NCBI GenBank assembly: GCA_020636915.1
Contig: JACJWV010000013.1
Location: 1 to 64,000, forward strand
DNA length: 64,000 bases
Source of the DNA: Nocardioides sp.
GTDB taxonomy: Bacteria > Actinomycetota > Actinomycetes > Propionibacteriales > Nocardioidaceae
Direction of reading: 5' to 3'
Below the pieces are notes generated by a model. The model worked only from the letters and a program-made list of their open reading frames with translations, was not told the DNA's origin and did not search any database. Shown piece after piece: positions 31,482-40,786 of the stretch (its first letter is position 1; the number at the start of each line of letters is the position of its first letter). Both the position numbers and the translations under genes were made by a program.

Positions 31482-32327
31482 TCAGCGGGACGCGAGCGCC
31501 CGCGCCTCCTGCCAGCGCCGCTGCTTCGCGACGAACCGGGTCGACGACCGCTGGACGAAGCCCGGGAAGAAGCGCCCGAGCCGCCAGGCGATGCGCGCGG
31601 TGCGCGGCGTGACCAGCATCGCCCGGTTCTCCGCGACCGCCTCGAGGACCTGCGCCGCGAAGACGTCGGGGTCGAGCGGGTGCCGCACGCCCTGGCCCTT
31701 GAGGTAGTAGTCGCGGCCGTGGAACCGGCCGATGTGGCCCTTGTCCAGGATCGGGGTGTCGACGGCCGACGGGCACACGACCGTGACCCCGACGCCCTTC
31801 GCCGCCGCCTCCGAACGCAGCGCCAGCGAGAGCCCGACGACGGCGTGCTTGGTCATGACGTAGGACGTGATGAGGCCGGCCGCCATCAGCCCGCCCATCG
31901 ACGCGGTGTTGACGATCTGGCCGCCGGAGACCCCGTCGCCCGCGCGGGCGACCATGCGGGGGTAGGCCGCCGCGACCCCGTGCACGACGCCGCGGATGTT
32001 GACGTCGATGATCGCGTTCCACTGCTCGAGGGTCAGGTCCTCGGTCTCGCCGCCGAAGGTGATGCCGGCGTTGTTGAAGAGCAGGTCGGGGTCGACCTCG
32101 TCGACCAGCGCACGAACGGCGGCGGCGTCGGTGACGTCGAGCGCGACCGCCCGGGCCCCGACCGGCTCGGCGATGCGAGCCGCCGCGGCCGCGTCGAGGT
32201 CGGCGCAGACGACGTCCGCGCCGGCCGCCGCCAGCGCGCGGGAGAGCGCCGCGCCGATGCCGGAGCCGGCACCCGTGACGATCGCCCGCTTGCCGAGGTA
32301 GTGCGTCCCGAGGGGGGTGTCGCTCAC
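31482..32327 (-). CDS. short-chain dehydrogenase/reductase
   Basis: A 281-residue classical SDR: VTGAGSGIGAALSRAL at the N-terminus, NNAG in LLFNNAGITF, the catalytic Ser in NTASMGG, YVMTK (Tyr, Lys). The C-terminal extension (about 230-281) is basic and resembles membrane-associated oxidoreductases of this class. GTG 32327 is preferred over GTG 32336 because it gives a GTGA overlap with the citrate synthase stop. Substrate is unknown. Confidence 0.82.
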   Translation of the reverse strand: MSDTPLGTHYLGKRAIVTGAGSGIGAALSRALAAAGADVVCADLDAAAAARIAEPVGARAVALDVTDAAAVRALVDEVDPDLLFNNAGITFGGETEDLTLEQWNAIIDVNIRGVVHGVAAAYPRMVARAGDGVSGGQIVNTASMGGLMAAGLITSYVMTKHAVVGLSLALRSEAAAKGVGVTVVCPSAVDTPILDKGHIGRFHGRDYYLKGQGVRHPLDPDVFAAQVLEAVAENRAMLVTPRTARIAWRLGRFFPGFVQRSSTRFVAKQRRWQEARALASR

Positions 32328-33427
32328 CCCGCCCACTCGGAGCGCCAGCCCTCGACCTCGGTGGCGGGTCGCGACGACGGCCCGGTGTAGACGGCCGAGG
32401 GCCGGATCAGCCGGCCGGTGCGCTTCTGCTCCAGGATGTGCGCGGACCAGCCCCCGGTCCGGGCGCAGGTGAACATCGAGGTGAACATGTTCGCCGGCAC
32501 CTCGGCGAAGTCGAGCACGATCGCGGCCCAGAACTCGACGTTGGTCTCCAGCACCCGGTCCGGCCGGCGCTCGCGCAACTCGGCCAGCGCCGCCTGCTCG
32601 AGCTGCTCGGCGACCTCGTAGCGCGGGGCGTCCAGCTCCCGCGCCGTACGACGGAGCACCCGCGCTCGCGGGTCCTCGGCGCGGTAGACGCGGTGCCCGA
32701 AGCCCATCAGCCGCTCGCCCTTGTCGAGGAGCTCCTTGACGTACGACGTCGCGTCGCCGCGGTGCTCCACCTCCTCGATCATGCCGAGCACGCGCGAGGG
32801 CGCGCCGCCGTGCAGCGGCCCGCTCATCGCCCCGATCGCACCGGAGAACGCCGCGGCGACGTCGGCGCCGGTCGAGGTGATGACCCGGGCGGTGAACGTC
32901 GAGGCGTTCATGCCGTGCTCGGCCGCGGAGCTCCAGTAGGCGTCGATCGCCTTGACGTGCCGCGGGTCGGCCTCGCCCTTCCAGCGGATCAGGAACTTCT
33001 CCGCCAGCGTCGCGCCGCGCTCGACCTGGCTCTGCGGCACCACGGGCTGGTCCAGGCCACGCGCCGACTGCGCGGCGTAGGAGAGCACCATGACCGCGAG
33101 GCGGCCGATGTCCTCGCGGGCCTGCTCGTCGCTGATGTCGTAGGTCTGGCGGAACCCGAACGCGGGCGCCAGCATCGCGACCGCCGCCTGCACGTCGACG
33201 CGCACGTCGCCGGTGTGGACCGGCAGGTTGTAGGGCTCGGCGGGCGCCAGGCCGGGCGTGTAGCTGCCGTCGATCAGCAGGCCCCAGACGTTCTCGAACG
33301 GGACCCGGCCGACGATCTCCTCGATGTCGACGCCGCGGTAGCGCAGCGCCGACCCTTCCTTGTCGGGCTCGGCGATCTCTGTCTCGAAGGCGACGACGCC
33401 TTCCAGTCCGTGGTGTACCTCAGTCAC
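32324..33427 (-). CDS. citA: citrate synthase 2 (CitA-type)
   Basis: A 367-residue citrate synthase of the short type II/2-methylcitrate-like group. It condenses oxaloacetate with acetyl-CoA. Catalytic His residues are in AEHGMNASTF and GFGHRVYRAEDPR; the catalytic Asp is expected in VEFWAAIVLDFAEVP. GTG 33427 has TAGACT six bases upstream (33434-33439), fitting leaderless expression. It is divergent from pdxH with 48 bp between start codons; I know the same neighbourhood from other actinobacteria. It could instead act as a methylcitrate synthase, but no prp genes are nearby. Confidence 0.88.
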   Translation of the reverse strand: MTEVHHGLEGVVAFETEIAEPDKEGSALRYRGVDIEEIVGRVPFENVWGLLIDGSYTPGLAPAEPYNLPVHTGDVRVDVQAAVAMLAPAFGFRQTYDISDEQAREDIGRLAVMVLSYAAQSARGLDQPVVPQSQVERGATLAEKFLIRWKGEADPRHVKAIDAYWSSAAEHGMNASTFTARVITSTGADVAAAFSGAIGAMSGPLHGGAPSRVLGMIEEVEHRGDATSYVKELLDKGERLMGFGHRVYRAEDPRARVLRRTARELDAPRYEVAEQLEQAALAELRERRPDRVLETNVEFWAAIVLDFAEVPANMFTSMFTCARTGGWSAHILEQKRTGRLIRPSAVYTGPSSRPATEVEGWRSEWAG

Positions 33428-33475
33428 GACCGCAGTCTAGGGACACCCTCGCGGGACGCGGCTAGGGTCGAGGGC

Positions 33476-34105
33476 ATGGACCTTGCCGCGCTGCGCCAGG
33501 AGTACGGGCGGGCGGGACTCGTCGAGGGTGACCTCGCCGCCGACCCGGTCGCCATGTTCGAGCGGTGGATGGCCGACTCCGTCGAGGCCGGCCTGCACGA
33601 GCCGAACGCGATGGTCCTCGCGACCGTGGACGCGGCCGGCTCGCCGTCGTCGCGGATGCTGCTCCTCAAGGGCCTGCGCGACGGCGAGTTCGTGTTCTTC
33701 ACCAACACCGGCTCCCGGAAGGGCCTGGAGCTGGCCGCGAACCCGCGCTGCGCGATGCTCTTCCCCTGGCACCCGCTCGAGCGCCAGGTCCGCGTCGAGG
33801 GGGTCGCTACTCCGTTGCCGCGCGCGGACGTCGAGGCCTACTTCGCGACGCGTCCGCGGGGGTCCAAGCTCGGCGCGTGGGCGTCGCCCCAGTCGCGGGT
33901 GACCACCCGGGAGAAGCTGGCCGGTGCCTACGAGGCGGCCGAGGCCCGCTACCCCGACGAGGTGCCGGTCCCGGACGAGTGGGGCGGGTACGCCGTACGT
34001 CCGGAGGTCGTCGAGTTCTGGCAGGGCCGTCCCGGACGGATGCACGACCGGCTCGTCTACCGGCGCACCGCGGACGGATGGGCTACCGAGCGCCTGGCTC
34101 CGTGA
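33476..34105 (+). CDS. pdxH: pyridoxamine 5'-phosphate oxidase
   Basis: A 209-residue FMN enzyme that makes pyridoxal phosphate. Typical segments are EPNAMVLATVD, SSRMLLLKG, FFTNTGSRKG (FMN phosphate), FPWHPLERQVRVEG, GSKLGAWASPQS and the C-terminal EFWQGRPGRMHDRLVY. Length is normal. TAGGGT (33463-33468) lies seven bases before the ATG, again suggesting a leaderless message. The 3' end overlaps the convergent MocR-type gene by 23 bp. Confidence 0.95.
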   Translation: MDLAALRQEYGRAGLVEGDLAADPVAMFERWMADSVEAGLHEPNAMVLATVDAAGSPSSRMLLLKGLRDGEFVFFTNTGSRKGLELAANPRCAMLFPWHPLERQVRVEGVATPLPRADVEAYFATRPRGSKLGAWASPQSRVTTREKLAGAYEAAEARYPDEVPVPDEWGGYAVRPEVVEFWQGRPGRMHDRLVYRRTADGWATERLAP

Positions 34106-35498
34106 CGACGGTCGCGAGCCGCCGCACGCCCTCGACGATCTCCTCCGGCGACGTCTCGCCGTAGGTCAGCCGCAGGTACGCCGCCTCCGGCTCGGCCGGG
34201 AACCAGGCCCGACCCGGTGAGACCAGGACGCCCGCTCCCCGCGCCCGCTCGGCCACCGTGCGGTCGTCGGGCTGGTCCGGGAGGTGGTCGGGGAGCCGCA
34301 CCCACGCGTGCATGCCGCCCCGGGGCCGGGCGGTCACCTCGAGCTCCGGCAGCAGCCGGTCCAGGGCGGTCAGCAGCGCGTCGCGCCGCAGCCCCAGCTC
34401 GCGGGCGACGGTGCGCCGGTGGCGCGGCCAGGCGGGGGAGACGAGGAAGTCGGCGGCGGCGGCCTGGAGAGCAGCGGGGACGTAGAAGTCGTCGAGCGTC
34501 TTGGCCGCCCGCAGGCGCGCGAGCGCCGGCCCGCGGGCGCACAGGGCGGCGACCCGGAGGCCGGGCGCCACCGACTTGGTCAGCGAGCGGAGGTGCACCA
34601 CGTGCCCGTCGGGGTCGGCCGTCGCCAGCGGGGCGGGCTGCTCACCGTCGATGCGCAGGTCGCGGGCGAAGTCGTCCTCGAGCACGAACGCACCGTGGCG
34701 GCGCGCGAGCTCCAGGAGCTCGGCCCGCCGTGCGGTCGCGAGCACACTGCCGGTCGGGTTCGCGTAGAGCGGCTGCACCACGACCAGACGCGCGCCCGTC
34801 GCGGCCAGCACGTCGCCGAGCAGGTCGGTGCGCAGCCCGTCGGCGTCCGCGGGCACCGGGTGGATCGCGAGGCCGTGGCTGCGCGCGACCGCGATCAGGC
34901 CGGCGTAGGTGGGGCTCTCGACCACGACCGGGTCACCGGGGCGGGTGAGCGCGCGCACCGCGATCGAGAGCGCGGCCTGCCCGCCCGCGGTGACGAGGAC
35001 CTCGGCGGGGGCGAAGGAGCCGCTCTCGGCGGCGAACCAGCGCCGCAGCGCCGGGAGGCCCTCGACCGGCGCCCGGCCCCACGCGCCCGGAGCGCGGGCG
35101 GCCCGGCCGAGCGCCGCGGCGAGCTCACGTGCGGGGAGGAGGTCGGGGTCGAGGTAGCCGCCCGCGAGGCGCACCACCCCCTCGGCCGGGGTCGCGTGCA
35201 GGTCGAGGCTGCGGCTGGCGTCGTACGGCGGGTGCCCGCCCAGCGCCACCTGCTGCCAGGCGAGGTCGCCGCCCCGCCGCTCGCGGGTGGGCGCCGCCAC
35301 GAACGTCCCTGCGCCGGGCCGGACATCGACCAGGCCCTCGGCCGCCAGGGAACGCACGGCCTGTTGGACCGTCAGTGGTGCCACGCCGAACCGCCGCTGC
35401 AGCTCGCGCGCGCCGGGCAGCCGCGTCCCGGGCGTCGCCGACGCGACCAGCTCCCGCAGGTGCTGGGCCACAGATCGACGACTGTTATCGTCCTTCAT
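34083..35498 (-). CDS. MocR/PdxR-type regulator (GntR-aminotransferase fusion)
   Basis: A 471-residue fusion of a winged-helix GntR domain (about 1-75, PGARELQRRFGVAPLTVQQA) and a fold-type I aminotransferase domain. The PLP-binding lysine is expected in RSLTKSVAPGLRVA; NPTG appears in LYANPTGSV. MocR proteins use PLP as a signal and often control PLP synthesis or transporters. Its 3' end overlaps pdxH, and it is divergent from a transporter gene with which it shares start-codon bases, so both pdxH and the transporter are candidate partners. Confidence 0.85.
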   Translation of the reverse strand: MKDDNSRRSVAQHLRELVASATPGTRLPGARELQRRFGVAPLTVQQAVRSLAAEGLVDVRPGAGTFVAAPTRERRGGDLAWQQVALGGHPPYDASRSLDLHATPAEGVVRLAGGYLDPDLLPARELAAALGRAARAPGAWGRAPVEGLPALRRWFAAESGSFAPAEVLVTAGGQAALSIAVRALTRPGDPVVVESPTYAGLIAVARSHGLAIHPVPADADGLRTDLLGDVLAATGARLVVVQPLYANPTGSVLATARRAELLELARRHGAFVLEDDFARDLRIDGEQPAPLATADPDGHVVHLRSLTKSVAPGLRVAALCARGPALARLRAAKTLDDFYVPAALQAAAADFLVSPAWPRHRRTVARELGLRRDALLTALDRLLPELEVTARPRGGMHAWVRLPDHLPDQPDDRTVAERARGAGVLVSPGRAWFPAEPEAAYLRLTYGETSPEEIVEGVRRLATVVTEPGAR

Positions 35499-35512
35499 GG
35501 AAGCACAGAGTA
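35483..35512. promoter_or_regulatory. divergent leaderless promoters with overlapping start codons
   Basis: CATG at 35496-35499 holds both the minus-strand ATG of the MocR-type gene and the plus-strand ATG of the EamA gene. On each side, exactly eight bases separate the start from a -10-like hexamer: TGTTAT (35483-35488) for the plus strand and TACTCT (rc of 35507-35512) for the minus strand. No ribosome binding site is present on either side. Binding of one factor here would affect both genes. Confidence 0.6.
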
Positions 35513-36412
35513 GCGTTACTGTCCCGCGTGCCCCGGCGTTGTCCGGCTGGTTCCTGGGATCGGTCGGGGTGCTGGCCTTCAGCCTGTCGCTTCCGGCGAA
35601 CGCGCTCGCCGTCGTCGGCATGTCGCCGGTCGCGGTCACGGTCTGGCGCGCCGGGCTCGCCGGGATCCTGGCGGCCGGCTACCTCGCCGCCACCCGGGCG
35701 CCACTGCCGTCTCGTGGCTGGGGATCCCTCGTGGCCGCCGGGCTGGGTGTCGCCGTCGGCTTCCCGCTCCTGGCCTCGATCGCCCTGCAGTCGATCAGCC
35801 CGGCGCGCGCGGCCGTGGTGCTGGGCATGCTGCCCGCCCTCACCGCGGTCTTCGCCCGGCTGCTCGGCGGCCCGGCGCTGCCGTGGACCTTCTGGTGCGC
35901 GACCGGGGCCGGCGCGGTCGTGCTCGTCGCCTACCTCACCAGCCGTGCGGACGTCGGCGCCCCGGGCCCGGGGCCGGGCGACCTGGCGATGCTCGGCGCG
36001 ACGGCGAGCTCCGCCCTCGGCTACGCCCTCGGTGCTCGACAGGCCGTGACGCTCGGGGGACCGCAGAGCGTGTGCTGGTCGCTCGTGCTGCTGCTGCCGG
36101 CCAGCCTCCCGGCGAGCGCCGTCGTCGCCGGCCGGGGTCGACGTCGCCTGGACCGGGTCGGTGGTGGTCGGTTTCGCCTACCTCGTGGTCGTCTCCCAGC
36201 TGATGGGCTTCTTCGCGTGGTACGCCGGGCTCGCCCGCGGCGGCATCGCCCGGGTCGGGCAGGTGCAGCAGGTCCAGCCCGTGCTGACCGTGCTCTGGTC
36301 GGGGTGGCTGTTCGCCGGGGGAGTGGATCCGGTGGCCGGTGTCGTCGGCGCCGTGCTGGCGGGGTGCGTCGCGGTCGCCCAGCGCGCTCGCTTCGCTGAA
36401 AAGAACTTGTGA
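35497..36412 (+). pseudogene. EamA/DMT-family transporter with frameshift
   Basis: The first frame (35497 to about 36130) encodes seven hydrophobic segments of a DMT/RhaT-type EamA transporter; the matching C-terminal part continues in another frame from about 36135 (GVDVAWTGSVVVGFAYLVVV) to TGA 36412. Joining them gives about 305 residues, the usual family size. The break lies in a G-rich stretch near 36128-36138 and needs one base added, so it is either a recent mutation or a sequencing error. Divergence from a MocR regulator is the usual context of such exporters, many of which move amino acids or vitamin-B6-related compounds. Confidence 0.75.
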
Positions 36413-36435
36413 GTGAGTGCTCACTCACATAGAGT
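36408..36435 (+). promoter_or_regulatory. TetR operator inside a sigma-70-type promoter
   Basis: TTGTGA (36408-36413) and TAGAGT (36430-36435) are separated by 16 bp and make a good promoter. The spacer and -35 contain a near-perfect 20-bp palindrome, 9-bp arms GTGAGTGAG / CTCACTCAC around TG (36410-36429). The ATG follows the -10 by eight bases. Binding of the TetR product here would block RNA polymerase directly. Confidence 0.75.
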
Positions 36436-36443
36436 CCCGGGTC

Positions 36444-37058
36444 ATGGTGATCAGGGAACGGCCGCCGCGCCGCGAACGGGCGCGGCCGATGTCGCCCGAG
36501 GAGCGTCGCGAGCATCTCGTCGACGCCACGCTCAACCTGCTGCGCGTCCACGGCCGGGTCGTCACGACCAAGCAGATCGCGGAGGAGGCGGGGGTCGCCG
36601 AGGGCACGATCTTCCGGGTCTTCGACTCCAAGGAGGAGCTCGTCGACGCCGCCATCGAGCGGGCCTTCGAACCGGGCGACGTCATCGCGCGGATCGAGGA
36701 GATCGACCCCGACCTGCCCCTGCGCGACCGCCTGGTCCTGCTCGTCTCGATCCTCCAGCAGCGCTTCCGCGCCACCTTCGAGCTGATGCAGCGGGTCGGG
36801 CTCGTCGGCCCGCCCCGCCACCTGCACGACGGCGACGCCGCCCAGGCCTGGCGCGCCCGCCAGGAGCAGATGCTCACCGCGGTCCTCGGCGCTGACCGGG
36901 ACCGGTTGCGGGTCCCCGCCGACGAGTTCGTCCACGTCCTGCGGCTGCTGACCTTCGCGGGCAGCCACCCGCTGATCTCCGACGGGCGGCTGCTGCCTCC
37001 CGAGGAGATCGTCGACACCGTGCTCACCGGGTTGCTCCGGCCCGGGAAGGAGTCCTGA
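36444..37058 (+). CDS. TetR-family repressor of an ABC exporter
   Basis: A 204-residue TetR protein. The N-terminal helix-turn-helix is visible (TTKQIAEEAGVAEGTIFRVF, about 44-63); the remaining helices form the ligand domain. ATG 36444 is favoured because the -10 at 36430-36435 would put transcription start at or next to it; the upstream GTG at 36417 lies within the operator. The stop shares a base with the exporter gene start (TGATG), so the repressor and its likely targets form one operon. The inducer is unknown, presumably an exporter substrate. Confidence 0.88.
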   Translation: MVIRERPPRRERARPMSPEERREHLVDATLNLLRVHGRVVTTKQIAEEAGVAEGTIFRVFDSKEELVDAAIERAFEPGDVIARIEEIDPDLPLRDRLVLLVSILQQRFRATFELMQRVGLVGPPRHLHDGDAAQAWRARQEQMLTAVLGADRDRLRVPADEFVHVLRLLTFAGSHPLISDGRLLPPEEIVDTVLTGLLRPGKES

Positions 37059-38794
37059 TGCTGCTCCGGCTGCTGCGCGAGCGGCTCGCGCCGTACAAGT
37101 CCTGGCTCGCGCTCGTCGTGCTGTTCCAGTTCATCGGTGTGGTCGCGATGCTCTACCTGCCGACCCTCAACGCCGACATCATCGACAACGGGATCGTCAC
37201 CGGCGACACCGGCTACATCGTGCGCACCGGCGGCGAGATGCTCGCCATCTCCCTGGGGCAGATCGTCTGCTCCGTGCTCGCGGTCTGGTTCGGTGCGCGC
37301 ACGGCGATGTCCTTCGGGCGCGACGTGCGGCGCGACCTCTTCGCGCGGGTCGGCGCGTTCTCGACCCGGGAGATGCAGCACTTCGGTGCTCCCTCGCTGA
37401 TCACGCGCAGCACCAACGACGTCCAGCAGGTCCAGATGATGGTGCTGATGGCCTGCACCATCGCGGTGTCCTCGCCGATCATGATGGTCGGCGGCGTCGT
37501 CATGGCGCTGCGCGAGGACATGGGCCTGGGCTGGATCCTCGCCGTCGTGGTGCCGGCCCTCTTCCTCAGCGTCGGGTTCGTGGTCAGCCGGATGGTCCCG
37601 AGCTTCCGGTCGATGCAGGCCCGCATCGACGAGGTCAACCGGGTGCTGCGCGAGCAGATCACGGGGATCCGCGTCGTCCGGGCGTTCGTGCGCGAGCCCT
37701 ACGAGGCCCGCCGGTTCGGCCGGGCGAACGACGACCTCACCGAGGTCGCCGTCCGTGCCGGCCGCTGGATGGCCACGATGTTCCCGCTGGTGATGCTGGT
37801 CGTGAACGTCTCGAGCGTCGCGGTCATCTGGTTCGGCGGGCACCGCATCAACGACGGCGAGATGCTGCCCGGAGCGATGACGGCGTTCCTCTCCTACCTG
37901 ATGCAGATCCTGATGTCGGTGATGATGGCGACCTTCATGCTGATGATGATCCCGCGCGCGTCGGTCTGCGGGGACCGCATCGTCGAGGTGCTCGACACCG
38001 ACACCTCGGTCGAGCCGCACGCACGGCCGGTGGCCCCGGACCCGGCGCTGCGCGGCCACCTCGACCTCGACCACGTGACCTTCGCCTACCCCGGCGCGGA
38101 GGAGCCGGTGGTGTGCGACGTCTCCTTCGAGGCCCGGCCCGGCCAGACGGTCGCGGTCATCGGGTCCACCGGCGCCGGCAAGACGACGCTGGTCAACCTC
38201 GTCCCGCGGCTCTTCGACGCCACCTCGGGCACCGTGCAGGTGGCCGGCCGCGACGTCCGCGAGCTCGAGCCCGAGCTGCTGTGGGCCGAGCTCGGCCTGG
38301 TGCCGCAGAAGGCCTATCTCTTCAGCGGGACCGTGCGCAGCAACCTGCAGTACGGCAAGGCCGACGCGACCGACGAGGAGATGTGGGCGGCGTTGGAGGT
38401 GGCCCAGGGTCGCGACTTCGTCGAGGCGCTGCCCGACGGCCTCGACGCCCCGGTCAGCCAGGGCGGCACCAACTTCTCCGGCGGTCAGCGCCAGCGGCTG
38501 GCGATCGCCCGGGCCCTGGTCCGCAAGCCCGGCATCTACCTCTTCGACGACTCCTTCTCCGCCCTCGACCTCGCGACCGACGCACGGCTGCGCGCCGCGC
38601 TCCGGCCGGTGACGCGGGACGCGACCGTGGTGATCGTCGCCCAGCGGGTGACGACCATCAAGGACGCCGACCTGATCCTGGTGCTCGAGGACGGCCGGGT
38701 CGTCGGCCGCGGCACGCACCACGAGCTGCTGGCCGCGAACCCGACGTACCAGGAGATCGTCACCTCCCAGATGACCGCGGAGGAGGCGGCATGA
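37058..38794 (+). CDS. ABC exporter half-transporter with degenerate site
   Basis: A 578-residue fused six-helix membrane domain (about 1-320) and ABC ATPase. Walker A is GSTGAGKTT (369-377), the signature is FSGGQRQ (from 473) and Walker B is LFDDSFSALD, in which Asp498 replaces the catalytic Glu. That substitution is typical of one partner in heterodimeric exporters such as TM287/288. The gene overlaps the next half-transporter by four bases. With the TetR gene it looks like a multidrug or lipid export system in the cytoplasmic membrane. Confidence 0.9.
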   Translation: MLLRLLRERLAPYKSWLALVVLFQFIGVVAMLYLPTLNADIIDNGIVTGDTGYIVRTGGEMLAISLGQIVCSVLAVWFGARTAMSFGRDVRRDLFARVGAFSTREMQHFGAPSLITRSTNDVQQVQMMVLMACTIAVSSPIMMVGGVVMALREDMGLGWILAVVVPALFLSVGFVVSRMVPSFRSMQARIDEVNRVLREQITGIRVVRAFVREPYEARRFGRANDDLTEVAVRAGRWMATMFPLVMLVVNVSSVAVIWFGGHRINDGEMLPGAMTAFLSYLMQILMSVMMATFMLMMIPRASVCGDRIVEVLDTDTSVEPHARPVAPDPALRGHLDLDHVTFAYPGAEEPVVCDVSFEARPGQTVAVIGSTGAGKTTLVNLVPRLFDATSGTVQVAGRDVRELEPELLWAELGLVPQKAYLFSGTVRSNLQYGKADATDEEMWAALEVAQGRDFVEALPDGLDAPVSQGGTNFSGGQRQRLAIARALVRKPGIYLFDDSFSALDLATDARLRAALRPVTRDATVVIVAQRVTTIKDADLILVLEDGRVVGRGTHHELLAANPTYQEIVTSQMTAEEAA

Positions 38795-40755
38795 CCACCA
38801 CGGCTCCGGCCAAGGGTCCCAAGGGGCAGGGCTTCAAGGAGACCGAGCGCATCGAGTCGCCGATGGGTGGCCCCGGGCGCGGCCCGATGGGCGGCGGCAT
38901 GGTCGGCCAGAAGGCGATGGACTTCGTGCCCTCGGCCAAGCGGCTGGTGGGCCGGATGCGGCCCGACCGGGGCAAGGCCGTCGCGGTGGTCCTGCTCGGC
39001 GTGGTCAGCGTCCTGCTGATGTCGGTCGGCCCGCGGATCCTCGGGCACGCGACCGACCTGGTGTTCAACGGGTTCGTCGGCTCCAAGATCCCGCCCGGGA
39101 CGCCGCGCTCGATGTGGCCGCAGGCCGTGCAGGACATGGACGTCGTGCCGGGCCAGGGCGTGGACTTCGGGGCCGTCGCCGACGTCCTGCTCCTCGCGCT
39201 CGCGGTCTACGCGGGCGCCTCGCTGCTGGGGTGGCTGCAGGGCTTCGTGCTGAACACGGTCGTCCAGAACACGATCCGCCAGCTGCGCCAGGACGTGGAG
39301 GACAAGATCAACCGGCTCCCGCTGGGCTACTTCGACCGATCCCCGCGCGGCGAGCTGCTCTCGCGCGTGACCAACGACATCGACAACGTCAGCCAGACCC
39401 TCCAGCAGACGATGAGCCAGCTGCTCACCTCGGTGATGACCGTCCTCGCGGTGCTGGCGATGATGATCTGGATCTCCCCGCTGCTCGCGCTGGTCGCGCT
39501 CGTGACCGTGCCGCTGTCGTTGGTCGTCACCGCCCAGATCATGAAGCGGTCACAGGGCCAGTTCGTCGCGCAGTGGCGCCGTACCGGAGCCCTCAACGCG
39601 CAGGTGGAGGAGGCGTTCTCGGGTCACGCCCTGGTCAAGGTGTTCGGCCGGCAGCCCGAGGTCGAGCGCCGGTTCGCCGAGGAGAACGACGAGCTGATGC
39701 GGGTCAGCTTCGGCGCGCAGTTCGTCAGCGGGCTGATCATGCCGTCGATGATGTTCATCGGGAACATCAACTACGTCCTGGTCGCCGTCATCGGCGGGTT
39801 GCGGGTCGCGCACGGGCAGCTGTCGCTCGGCGACGTGCAGGCCTTCATCCAGTACAGCCGGCAGTTCACCCAGCCGCTGACCACGGTGGCGTCGATGGCC
39901 AACCTGCTGCAGTCCGGCGTCGCGTCCGCCGAGCGGGTCTTCGAGCTGCTCGACGCCGACGAGGAGCCGGCCGACGTACCGGACCTCGCCGAGCCCGCCG
40001 TCCGCCGCGGCGAGGTCGCCTTCGAGCACGTGTCCTTCCGGTACGACGAGGACCGGCCGCTCATCACCGACCTGTCGCTCGTGGCCCGTCCCGGCCAGAC
40101 GGTCGCGATCGTCGGGCCGACGGGAGCCGGCAAGACCACCTTGGTCAACCTGGTCATGCGCTTCTACGACGTCGACGCGGGCCGGATCACGCTGGACGGC
40201 GTGGACGTCGCGGGCATGCCTCGCGCCGCGCTGCGCGGCCAGATCGGCATGGTGCTCCAGGACACCTGGCTGTTCGCCGGGACGATCCGCGACAACATCG
40301 CCTACGGCCGGCCGGACGCGACCGAGGAGGAGGTGCTCGCGGCCGCGCGGGCGACCTTCGTCGACCGGTTCGTGCACTCGCTGCCCGACGGCTACGACAC
40401 CCTCATCGACGAGGAGGGCTCGAACCTGTCGGCCGGCGAGCGCCAGCTGGTCACCATCGCCCGCGCGTTCCTGACCGACCCGGCGCTGCTGATCCTCGAC
40501 GAGGCGACGTCGTCGGTCGACACCCGCACCGAGCTGCTGCTGCAGCACGCGATGGCGGCGCTGCGCACCGACCGGACGTCGTTCGTCATCGCCCACCGCC
40601 TCTCCACCATCCGCGACGCGGACCTGATCCTGGTGATGGAGGACGGGGCGATCGTCGAGCAGGGCGACCACGAGGAGCTCATCGACCGCGGTGGCGCCTA
40701 CGCCCGCCTCTACCGCTCGCAGTTCGCCGCCGCGGTCGAGGAGGACGTCGCCTGA
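38791..40755 (+). CDS. ABC exporter half-transporter with consensus ATPase site
   Basis: A 654-residue half-transporter. An N-terminal Gly/Pro/Met-rich extension (about 1-45) precedes six membrane helices; the ATPase has Walker A GPTGAGKTT (442-450), a slightly changed signature LSAGERQ and a normal Walker B LLILDEATSSVD with Glu571. Together with the preceding gene, which lacks the catalytic Glu, it should form an asymmetric heterodimer with one hydrolytic site. Substrate is unknown. Confidence 0.9.
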   Translation: MTTTAPAKGPKGQGFKETERIESPMGGPGRGPMGGGMVGQKAMDFVPSAKRLVGRMRPDRGKAVAVVLLGVVSVLLMSVGPRILGHATDLVFNGFVGSKIPPGTPRSMWPQAVQDMDVVPGQGVDFGAVADVLLLALAVYAGASLLGWLQGFVLNTVVQNTIRQLRQDVEDKINRLPLGYFDRSPRGELLSRVTNDIDNVSQTLQQTMSQLLTSVMTVLAVLAMMIWISPLLALVALVTVPLSLVVTAQIMKRSQGQFVAQWRRTGALNAQVEEAFSGHALVKVFGRQPEVERRFAEENDELMRVSFGAQFVSGLIMPSMMFIGNINYVLVAVIGGLRVAHGQLSLGDVQAFIQYSRQFTQPLTTVASMANLLQSGVASAERVFELLDADEEPADVPDLAEPAVRRGEVAFEHVSFRYDEDRPLITDLSLVARPGQTVAIVGPTGAGKTTLVNLVMRFYDVDAGRITLDGVDVAGMPRAALRGQIGMVLQDTWLFAGTIRDNIAYGRPDATEEEVLAAARATFVDRFVHSLPDGYDTLIDEEGSNLSAGERQLVTIARAFLTDPALLILDEATSSVDTRTELLLQHAMAALRTDRTSFVIAHRLSTIRDADLILVMEDGAIVEQGDHEELIDRGGAYARLYRSQFAAAVEEDVA

Positions 40756-40786
40756 CGGGTCGGGCCGGTCCCGGCGGTGCCGCGGA

